Positions 57,542 to 64,000 of a DNA stretch of 64,000 nucleotides are shown here, in pieces. The stretch spans positions 186,001 through 250,000 of the forward strand of contig NZ_JAHZST010000005.1 of NCBI RefSeq assembly GCF_019457885.1, given 5' to 3'. A program made the position numbers and the translations under genes. Below the pieces are notes generated by a model, which was given only the letters and a program-made list of their open reading frames with translations, was not told where the DNA came from and did not search any database. Position 1 is the stretch's first letter. Each line of letters begins with the position of its first letter. The DNA is from Shewanella nanhaiensis (lineage in GTDB: Bacteria > Pseudomonadota > Gammaproteobacteria > Enterobacterales > Shewanellaceae).

Positions 57542-58954
57542 TCATAAGTTACTAAGATAATGACATAAAGCAGTCAAAAGTTTTTGTTTATCTTCACTTT
57601 GTGACGTTTCGTTAACTAGGTTTTCCAGTTTGAACATATAGTCAGGGTCGTTGAGCCTACTTTGACAAAACTCTCGCCACTTCATGGATTCTGAATCATC
57701 GAAAAACTCAGGATAGTTGCGCCCACGATACCTGAATAACATCTCTTTAAGTCGACTATCATCGAAGTGTAGTTCAAGGGCGGCAAGATTTTGTGGCAAG
57801 GTATGGCGGATCATCTCCATCTTGGCTTTATCTGCTGAGCTAAAGAAGCCGCCACTGTATAATTGTAGATCAGGATCGTTCGAGTCAGACTCATATTCAA
57901 CATCGAATACTGAGACCAGTTTCTCTCTCAATTCAGGGTGTTGTTTAAGTCGTTTATACTGTTCTCTTGCAAACGCTTTATCGATATCAAGGCGAGTCGC
58001 ATTCTCATCGGTCAATATTTTGGTTGATGCAATAAAGGGGCATTTATTGATATGTACCTGTTTGACGCTGATAGGCAGCTCATCGGGCGCCAGATCGGCT
58101 CGTTTGGTGTACATTCGCTCTCTTATCTGCTCAACATCGAGCTCAATAAGTGGGGAGATATCCATGGCCAAATTGACACAGATAATGGCATTTTTATTGG
58201 TGGAGTGGTGCGCGACCGGTGCGATGATGCTAGCGCAACCATGTAGAGAGCTGATTTTCGAACTGACATGGATAAGGGGCTGCATATTAAGGACATCAAT
58301 TAACTTAGATACCTCCTGCTTTTTCCTTAAGTTAAAGAAGTAATCAAACAGCTTAGGCTGTTTCTCTTTAATGAGCTTAGCCATATCGATAGTGGCGTAG
58401 ACATCGGACATCGCATCATGGGCTTTTTCATGACTTAAACCATTAGCCTGGGTGAGATGTTCAAGCTTAAAGCTTGGCGAGCCATCCTCTTTCAGTGGCC
58501 ACTCAATTCCTTCCGGTCTGAATGCATAACAAGCGCGAACAAGATCGATAATATCCCAGCGTGAATTTCCCTGTTGCCATTCACGGGCATAGGGATCATA
58601 AAAATTACGGTAAAACCCGTAACGGGACACCTCATCATCGAATCGAATGGAGTTATAACCCGCTACACAAGTATTTGGCTGGGAAAAAAGCTCATGAACT
58701 TTACCCATAAACTCAGCCTCTGGAACCCCTTTCAGATTGGCAAGTTGCGGGGTGATACCCGTGATCAAAATTGCTTCAGGAGAGGGGAGGTAATCATTGG
58801 CAACTTTACAGTAAAATGTCTCAGGCTCACCGATAATATTGAGATCAAAGTCGGTGCGGATCCCGGCAAATTGTGAAGGCCTGTCTTTAGCCGGATTAGC
58901 ACCGAATGTTTCATAATCGTGCCAGAAGATAGTAGAAGTCGCGCTTGAAGACAT
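57542..58954 (-). CDS. sbcB: Exodeoxyribonuclease I
   Basis: 3'-5' single-strand DNA exonuclease in recombination and mismatch repair. Seen: DEDDh motif I HDYETFG near residue 13, AGYNSIRFDDEV (motif II), and HDAMSDVYAT (motif III His/Asp) near 180; then the SH3-like and C-terminal helical domains. 470 residues is normal. Confidence 0.96.
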   Translation of the reverse strand: MSSSATSTIFWHDYETFGANPAKDRPSQFAGIRTDFDLNIIGEPETFYCKVANDYLPSPEAILITGITPQLANLKGVPEAEFMGKVHELFSQPNTCVAGYNSIRFDDEVSRYGFYRNFYDPYAREWQQGNSRWDIIDLVRACYAFRPEGIEWPLKEDGSPSFKLEHLTQANGLSHEKAHDAMSDVYATIDMAKLIKEKQPKLFDYFFNLRKKQEVSKLIDVLNMQPLIHVSSKISSLHGCASIIAPVAHHSTNKNAIICVNLAMDISPLIELDVEQIRERMYTKRADLAPDELPISVKQVHINKCPFIASTKILTDENATRLDIDKAFAREQYKRLKQHPELREKLVSVFDVEYESDSNDPDLQLYSGGFFSSADKAKMEMIRHTLPQNLAALELHFDDSRLKEMLFRYRGRNYPEFFDDSESMKWREFCQSRLNDPDYMFKLENLVNETSQSEDKQKLLTALCHYLSNL

Positions 58955-59213
58955 AAGTAACAGCTTTTAGAGGTTATTTGTCAGCAATCATAGCATTGTA
59001 TTTAGTTGTTTGTCCTTAGCGGTAAAGTCGAAAAAGGTTGTTGGCTCAATAGACCTAATTTAGTCGAAGAATATGTAAGCAATTTGGGGTTGTTGAGTAT
59101 TAAGTCGAATCTTGCGTTTTAGGTGAAATTACAATTATTTTTAATAAGTTGGAAAACTGGTGCAGTGAAAAGAAGCAAGGTACAATTTCGTCTCGACAAT
59201 AAGGTGGTGTACT

Positions 59214-60020
59214 ATGTTTGAGCCTTTCTTAACTCAGCCTGAGATTATCAAAGTCGATAAACAGTGTAAGCTCTGTGTGAGCTTACATGAAACGACGGCT
59301 GATTTTAGCTTGCTCCAAGTGATGGACGGTCATATTGGCGAGTTTATTGTTGTCTCTGTAGCACCGACTGAGCTCTCTATTATGGTGCGTTTGCACCCGT
59401 TTCTCTGTGTTAATGTCGAGACCTCCTCATCTGAGTCAGAAGTGGCCCCATCGGTGTCTCGCTCTGTCGGACAAGGCTGGAGGTTGTTTTCAAGTTTAGG
59501 TGTATCACCGAGCATGTGTGCTCAAGAGTTGAAACGTGGAGTCAGTATTACACTCTCTTTCGATAAGCTTGCTCATTTCTCGCTTGAGGGGGGATCTCAA
59601 TGGGAGATGGTATCTCTTGAAAAAGATAATCGTCTATTTCACGGGCCAAGGGAGTTATTAGAAGCGAGAGCTTTAGTGGCTAGAGGGGTTAATTATGAAC
59701 TTTCAAGTGAACAGCTACTGCTTAGTATCAGTGAATTAGAGAAGGTAAGAGGTAAGCTTATCAAGTTTGGCGAAAGCGTATCTGTTCTCAGCCAAGCGAG
59801 ATTGAGTGATGAAGTGCAAGATCTAAGTGCCCAGTTGACGAGGAAGAAGCAGTGGTTGTCTCGTCAATATCATCACTCTGTGGAGCGATTAAATTGGCAA
59901 ATCTCAGCTAACCATGGCCAAAAACATGATCTGCAATCGAGACAGTTAGAGTATTATAGGCTGCTATCAACGACAGCAACGAATGAAATGGTTCAACAGC
60001 TCATTAAAGATGAAGAGTAG
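59214..60020 (+). CDS. Hypothetical protein, 268 residues
   Basis: I do not recognise it. There is no signal peptide or membrane segment. The first 130 residues look like a beta-rich domain (LCVSLHETTADFSLLQVMDG, EFIVVSVAPTELSIMVRL) and include several Cys. The last 100 are helical with coiled-coil character (ELEKVRGKLIKFGES, LSAQLTRKKQWLSRQY). GGTGG precedes the ATG. It ends 20 bp before the rlmA start, so it is probably co-transcribed. The 259 bp upstream (58955-59213), divergent from sbcB, hold no other feature I can name. Confidence 0.75.
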   Translation: MFEPFLTQPEIIKVDKQCKLCVSLHETTADFSLLQVMDGHIGEFIVVSVAPTELSIMVRLHPFLCVNVETSSSESEVAPSVSRSVGQGWRLFSSLGVSPSMCAQELKRGVSITLSFDKLAHFSLEGGSQWEMVSLEKDNRLFHGPRELLEARALVARGVNYELSSEQLLLSISELEKVRGKLIKFGESVSVLSQARLSDEVQDLSAQLTRKKQWLSRQYHHSVERLNWQISANHGQKHDLQSRQLEYYRLLSTTATNEMVQQLIKDEE

Positions 60021-60040
60021 TTAACCCGATGGAAGAGAAA

Positions 60041-60853
60041 ATGAATTACCTGTGTCCCATATGCAAACACCCCCTTTTATTACAAGAAAAAACTTGGTGT
60101 TGTCCAAGTAACCATAGGTTTGATTGCGCGAAAGAGGGCTATGTGAATTTGTTGCCGGTACAGAACAAAGGTTCTAAAGATCCTGGTGACAACAAAGAGA
60201 TGATGTTTGCTCGAAGAGAGTTTCTCAATAAAGGGCACTACCAAGGCTTAAGCGATAGAATCAATGCGCTTGCTAAGACCTATGCTAAAGTTGCAAAAAA
60301 TGGTTTAGATATAGGTTGTGGAGAGGGTTATTACAGCCATCGTTTACAGGAGTGTCTGTCAACCAGTAATGAGTTCAATCTTAAAGGGTTAGATATCTCT
60401 AAATCGGCGCTTAAGTATGCTTCTAAGCGTTACAAGGCGATCGATTTTTGCGTTGCCAGTGCATTCGATATGCCCTTTGCGGATAACAGTTTCGATCTTA
60501 TGTTACGTGTGTATGCTCCTTCGTTGGATGAGGAGTTAAGGCGAGTGGTTAAAACTGATGGCATACTTATCACCGCATCGGCGGGAGAGCAGCATCACTT
60601 TGCGTTAAAGCAGTTGATATATGCTGAGCCTAAACCGCATATGAGTGAAAGCAGTCAGATCCAAGGGTTCGAGTTACTGCATAGGGAAAATTTAGCGTCC
60701 TTAATGGTTTTAGAGGATGAGAGCGATATCACTCACTTCCTCAATATGACGCCATACAGTTGGAAACTGACCGATGAGCAGAAATCTCAATTGGTGCAAG
60801 AGGGGCTTAAATGTGAATTAGACTTTAAAATAGAGGTCTTTAAGGCAATTTAA
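60041..60853 (+). CDS. rlmA: 23S rRNA (guanine(745)-N1)-methyltransferase RlmA
   Basis: Methylates G745 of 23S rRNA. Seen: an N-terminal zinc site CPICKHP...CCPSNHRFD, AKEGYVNLLPVQ, SAM motif DIGCGEGYYSH near residue 90, and MTPYSWK near the C-terminus, all as in E. coli RlmA. I chose the ATG at 60041 because GGAAGAG precedes it and relatives start at the same point; the ATG at 60029 is an alternative. 270 residues. Confidence 0.94.
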   Translation: MNYLCPICKHPLLLQEKTWCCPSNHRFDCAKEGYVNLLPVQNKGSKDPGDNKEMMFARREFLNKGHYQGLSDRINALAKTYAKVAKNGLDIGCGEGYYSHRLQECLSTSNEFNLKGLDISKSALKYASKRYKAIDFCVASAFDMPFADNSFDLMLRVYAPSLDEELRRVVKTDGILITASAGEQHHFALKQLIYAEPKPHMSESSQIQGFELLHRENLASLMVLEDESDITHFLNMTPYSWKLTDEQKSQLVQEGLKCELDFKIEVFKAI

Positions 60854-60976
60854 ACTTTTTTGTTTATTTATTGAGCTGACGCTGTTGAGTTTTTACTCCA
60901 TTATTTTATGACGGAAAATCCTAATACCAAGCGTCAGATAACTCTATAAAAAGATGATTTTACCTTGATTTGATTG

Positions 60977-61004
60977 TTGACATACCCCCAGAATGATTTA
61001 TAGT
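60977..61004 (+). promoter_or_regulatory. Promoter of the cold-shock protein gene
   Basis: TTGACA (60977-60982) and TATAGT (60999-61004), spacer 16. Transcription would begin near 61011, giving a leader of about 128 bases before the ATG at 61139. Long leaders that act as thermosensing structures are typical of cspA-type genes. Within 60854-61138 this is the only clear signal. Confidence 0.75.
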
Positions 61005-61138
61005 GGATGCAGCTCGAAGGTTGCATTTATTTCATGTTCCAATACGATTTGTTCGTCCTGTTAACATAAGTAATGCCGGCATTTTCAAGCTCTACTGCCG
61101 TTTAGGCTATATTTTATTTAAGTTACAGGATTTATATC

Positions 61139-61345
61139 ATGTCTCAAGTTACTGGCGTTGTTAAGTGGTTCAACTCTGACAAAGGTTTTGGATTTATCGA
61201 GCAAGAGTCTGGTCCAGATGTTTTTGTTCACTTCCGTGCAATCAACTCTGACGGTTTCAAAACTCTTGACGAAGGTCAGAAAGTTCAATTCACTGTGACT
61301 CAAGGTCAGAAAGGTCCACAAGCTGAGAACGTTACTGTCGTTTAA
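61139..61345 (+). CDS. Cold-shock domain protein (CspA family)
   Basis: 68-residue single cold-shock domain, an RNA/single-strand DNA chaperone. Seen: RNP1 KGFGFI and RNP2 VFVHF, with VVKWFN at the start. A long leader and a strong terminator make it a single-gene unit. Which Csp paralogue it is cannot be settled. No signal for regulation other than the leader is seen. Confidence 0.95.
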   Translation: MSQVTGVVKWFNSDKGFGFIEQESGPDVFVHFRAINSDGFKTLDEGQKVQFTVTQGQKGPQAENVTVV

Positions 61346-61390
61346 GCTTATGCCTTTGATTAGCTTCTAGCTAATCCAAAAGAATTTCTA

Positions 61391-61420
61391 AGAGCTGCGA
61401 TTTATCGCAGCTCTTTTTTA
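61391..61420 (+). terminator. Terminator after the cold-shock gene
   Basis: AGAGCTGCGA (61391-61400) pairs exactly with TCGCAGCTCT (61405-61414) around TTTA, followed by TTTTTA. Confidence 0.9.
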
Positions 61421-61534
61421 TTGCCTGAAAAATATCACCAATTAGCATTAGCACTCCAGCCTTATTGATCTCATCGAAGAGATACATCAATTGGGTGATG
61501 TCTTGCTAGCGTGTAACTAATCTATTGTTAAGCC

Positions 61535-61563
61535 ATAAAAAAGCACCACATGAAGTGATGCTT
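61535..61563 (-). terminator. Terminator of the ABC-2 transporter operon
   Basis: On the minus strand AAGCATCAC pairs with GTGGTGCTT around TTCAT, with one T-G pair, followed by TTTTAT. It lies 30 bp after the ATPase gene's stop. Confidence 0.75.
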
Positions 61564-61592
61564 ACACAGCTTAAATGATGTGCTCTAGACGA

Positions 61593-62492
61593 TTAAGAGA
61601 AGAGCTTATCTTCCAAGCTTCTACCCTTAAGTATCGCTCTATATCGCCAGTTGTTTTGCGAAAAGAGTTGGAAAAGTTGAACTTCAAGCTCAATAACATC
61701 ACTAGCGGAGTAGTGAATTAAAAACTCATCCTCCTGTTTCTGTGTCACTGAGTTAACCCCATTAATGCTTGAAACCTCATTGACAAACTGAGCTTTATCA
61801 CAAGATTGCATCGACACTGTGATGTACTCATCGGTTAAGTTTTCCTGTATTGAAACAGATTGACCCAACTGACCTTGGTCAAGGTAGAGTACTTGATCGC
61901 ACAGCTTCTCTAACTCATCTAAGTTGTGTGAACTTATCACGAAGGTGATATCTGTTGAGAGGGCTTTGACCAGATCGCGAATCACCTTTGCGTTTGCAGG
62001 GTCTAATCCTGCTGTAGGTTCGTCAAGCAGAACTAATTGAGGAGAGCCTATTAAGGCTTGAGCTATGGATGCCCGTTTTCCCATACCATGACTTAAGGAT
62101 TGCGGTTTTTGCTCACTGACATCGCTGAGTCCAACGAGAGAGAGTACTCTCAGTCCTTCCTCTTTTGCGGCCTTGGCTGTTAACCCCTGCAGTGTGCCAA
62201 AGAGCGTAAATTGGGTGATTAAATTGAGGTTAGGATCTAAGGTCGCATCTTGGGGCAGAGAGGATACTTTTCCAAGTAGGGCTCTACTACCTGGCTTCTC
62301 TCCTAGAATCGTGACGCTGCCTGAGCTGGGTAACAGATAACCACATAACAAACTAAATAAGGTCGTTTTACCTGCACCGTTAGGTCCAACAAGTGCGATG
62401 GGAGAGCCTGAATTTAGCTCAATAGAGACGCTATTAAGCGCGAGCTTACTGCCATAGGATTTACTGAGTTGTTCACATTTAATCAGGCTCAT
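61593..62492 (-). CDS. ABC transporter ATP-binding protein
   Basis: ABC-type ATPase of 299 residues. Seen: Walker A GPNGAGKTT near residue 36, Q-loop SSLPQDA, signature LSHGMGKR (a variant of LSGGQ), Walker B LVLLDEP, and H-loop SSHNLDE. The C-terminal 80 residues form a separate domain common in CcmA/NatA-type ATPases. It overlaps the permease gene by 4 bp. Cargo unknown; drug, lipid or ion export are usual for this group. Confidence 0.92.
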   Translation of the reverse strand: MSLIKCEQLSKSYGSKLALNSVSIELNSGSPIALVGPNGAGKTTLFSLLCGYLLPSSGSVTILGEKPGSRALLGKVSSLPQDATLDPNLNLITQFTLFGTLQGLTAKAAKEEGLRVLSLVGLSDVSEQKPQSLSHGMGKRASIAQALIGSPQLVLLDEPTAGLDPANAKVIRDLVKALSTDITFVISSHNLDELEKLCDQVLYLDQGQLGQSVSIQENLTDEYITVSMQSCDKAQFVNEVSSINGVNSVTQKQEDEFLIHYSASDVIELEVQLFQLFSQNNWRYRAILKGRSLEDKLFS

Positions 62493-63325
62493 AGCGAACT
62501 CCTATTCATATAACTTCGTCCTAAAAATAGCAGTACTGCCGCTTGAATCAATGGAATTGGAGCATAAACAAAGCTGCCAAATCCTTGAGTGTTGATCATC
62601 ATACTGAGCTGCGCTCCAGGCAATACCCACTGTATAAGTTCGGCAAGGGAGGGCAATTGGCTATTGATGATAGCGATAATAATCGCACTGATAGCCCAAA
62701 ACAGAATGGCGTATATGGTTGCTTGCCTCGCTGTATTTGCATACAGAGAGAGAATGGCCATCATGGCGGTGTAGGGAAGCAAGATGATAAACAGATTAAT
62801 GAAAACCAGTGCGCCAGAGCTAAGTGCCGGTAGCAACAGCGACATATCTCTGGAGGCTGCCAATATTACCGTGGCCAGTATTGTCAGGATGAGCAGAAGT
62901 GACTGGATCAGCATATGGCCAGTAAAGCGACCAAAGAAGATACTGTCACGTCCAGTTCTTAATGAGAGAAACCTAAAGGTGCCTCTGCTTTTGTCAGAAG
63001 CAAACTGATCTGCTGAGACAAAGATACTAAAAAGTGGAAAGAGATAGAGCGCTGCTATCCAAAATACCGCCATCTCAGCGACTTCCCATTTAAAGAGCTC
63101 ATTGATTGAGTTCTCGCCAAATACGGCGCTAATAAGCTGTCTGAACTCTTCTGTTAGAAGAAAGCTTGATGCACTACGAATTGGATAGAGAAGGATCAAT
63201 AACCACACTAGTGAAAACGCGAACAGTGAGATTAACCCTCTAGGGTTAAACAGGAGCTTCTTGAGCTCAAATTTTGCCAGTATGAGGCTGTTTTTCACCA
63301 TACCGGGGCTTGTTTGTGATTCCAA
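62489..63325 (-). CDS. ABC-2 type transporter permease
   Basis: 278-residue inner-membrane permease, partner of the ATPase encoded next. Seen: about six membrane helices, the first near residues 30-50 after FELKKLLFNPRG, a large loop after it, and FRFLSLRTGRD in the coupling region, as in ABC-2 proteins (NosY/NatB-like). It overlaps the ATPase gene by 4 bp and is the first gene of the two-gene operon. Confidence 0.9.
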   Translation of the reverse strand: MESQTSPGMVKNSLILAKFELKKLLFNPRGLISLFAFSLVWLLILLYPIRSASSFLLTEEFRQLISAVFGENSINELFKWEVAEMAVFWIAALYLFPLFSIFVSADQFASDKSRGTFRFLSLRTGRDSIFFGRFTGHMLIQSLLLILTILATVILAASRDMSLLLPALSSGALVFINLFIILLPYTAMMAILSLYANTARQATIYAILFWAISAIIIAIINSQLPSLAELIQWVLPGAQLSMMINTQGFGSFVYAPIPLIQAAVLLFLGRSYMNRSSL

Positions 63326-63459
63326 TGTGATCCCTTATTTTCATTATAATGAACGCCAGAGCGAGTCAAACTAGATGACCCTAACACCTAAACTAGCGGG
63401 TTAATAGCTGCATATCGTAACTTAATATGACGATAACTCACCATCCTACATAACGATTG

Positions 63460-64000
63460 TTAATCGAGAAGATCTTGTAGTGCTTCTTTGAGCGTCTTAA
63501 CCTCTAACTCAAGCTGAGATACCCTAAGGGTTAATTCATCCATCTCATCTTGACGCTTACTTGGTGTCTCTCTTTGTGATCTGCTGTGCTCAGTTATAGG
63601 GACAGACTCCCCCTTAACTTGATCTGAAATTAACTCTTCGAAACGTGAGTCTCGTCTGCCAGGCTCTTTTGGTAATTGATGTACCAAAACTGGTTCTTTT
63701 TGCGCAAGGGCTAATAGTGCATTGTCAACTTCATTAAGGTCGGCAAACTGATGCAGGCGTCCACTGCGACTCTTCAGTTCACCGGGAGTTTGCGGACCTC
63801 GTAAGAGTAATAGGCAGATAAGTGCAAATTGTGCTGGTGAGAATTGAAGATCGCTAAACTCAGTATTACAAAACCTGTGTTTGTATTTAGTCACACGGGA
63901 GCCAAAACCAGTTTGGTCAGTGACAAGCCGCTTTTTCATTAAAGAGTCGATGGCCGATTGTGTTTCTGACTCTGTCATTGACATCACTGGCTCACGACTT
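63460..64000 (-). CDS. yceH: YceH (DUF480) protein, partial, 5' end outside window
   Basis: YceH-family protein with tandem winged-helix domains; function unknown. Seen: SGFGSR-type stretch ([19 protein letters not shown]) and [19 protein letters not shown], then a C-terminal coiled coil ([16 protein letters not shown]). The reading frame runs past the right edge: residues before the nominal GTG at 63987 read SREPV, which fits the family, so about 40 N-terminal residues are missing. A 134-bp gap follows before the ABC operon. Confidence 0.9.
   Translation of the reverse strand, partial: SREPVMSMTESETQSAIDSLMKKRLVTDQTGFGSRVTKYKHRFCNTEFSDLQFSPAQFALICLLLLRGPQTPGELKSRSGRLHQFADLNEVDNALLALAQKEPVLVHQLPKEPGRRDSRFEELISDQVKGESVPITEHSRSQRETPSKRQDEMDELTLRVSQLELEVKTLKEALQDLLD

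Noticed and set aside
63460..63987. Complete 175-residue gene starting at 63987
   Set aside because: The frame is open beyond that point and reads on as YceH, so it is a window-edge truncation and not a short protein.
1..64000. tRNA or rRNA genes, prophage, integrase or restriction/defence genes
   Set aside because: I looked for T-loop and anticodon-like patterns in the gaps and for such proteins among the frames and saw none; a tRNA scan would settle the former.

Overview
The window looks like core chromosome of a marine gammaproteobacterium, most likely Shewanella. The protein sequences, gene orders (metG-mrp-udk; rne/rluC ... yceD-rpmF-plsX-fabH-fabD-fabG-acpP-fabF; cdd-sbcB) and the ATACCAATC-type repeats fit that genus. 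This is recognition from memory, not a database match. I see no prophage, plasmid, CRISPR array, tRNA or rRNA gene.

Region by region. 1-7813: four co-directional signalling genes: a very large hybrid histidine kinase (two CHASE3, two PAS, GAF, kinase core, three receivers; its 5' end is cut by the window edge), a CheR methyltransferase, a CheB methylesterase without receiver, and a receiver-histidine kinase. 7963-18360: mostly single metabolic or stress genes: a MocR-type regulator divergent from a LysE exporter with a perfect inverted-repeat operator between them, a PhzF-like protein, a methyltransferase, an alpha/beta hydrolase, a GST, the tRNA hydroxylase TrhO, an NfeD/slipin membrane pair and a YbaK-like deacylase. 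18556-24969: a YegD-like Hsp70, a 266-bp MITE-like element, CreA lipoprotein, metG, mrp/apbC and udk. 25102-29670: pabC-mltG-tmk-holB-pilZ-tatD, tightly packed. 29864-39692: rsmF, an SpmA-SpmB fusion permease, an outer-membrane beta-barrel candidate, dgkA, an exported ATP-dependent DNA ligase, a low-molecular-weight tyrosine phosphatase, the GTPase YlqF, a 2OG-Fe(II) oxygenase and a SulP transporter.

39834-54320: rne (with a 45-bp tandem repeat in its C-terminal tail and a long leader) divergent from rluC and a HAD phosphatase; a GGDEF protein and maf; then the yceD-rpmF-plsX-fabHDG-acpP-fabF block for ribosomal protein L32 and phospholipid/fatty-acid synthesis. 54517-64000: small membrane protein, acyl-CoA thioesterase, a 3-hydroxyisobutyrate dehydrogenase-family oxidoreductase, cdd, sbcB, an unrecognised 268-aa protein, rlmA, a cold-shock protein with a long leader and good promoter, a two-gene ABC-2 transporter, and the C-terminal part of yceH, cut by the right edge.

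Most of the content is housekeeping. The less ordinary items are the first signalling cluster, the MITE-like element upstream of creA, a structured untranslated stretch downstream of rsmF that could encode a small RNA, the exported DNA ligase, the RNase E tail repeats, the MocR operator, and the unknown 268-aa protein. I did not find a clearly new multi-gene system.
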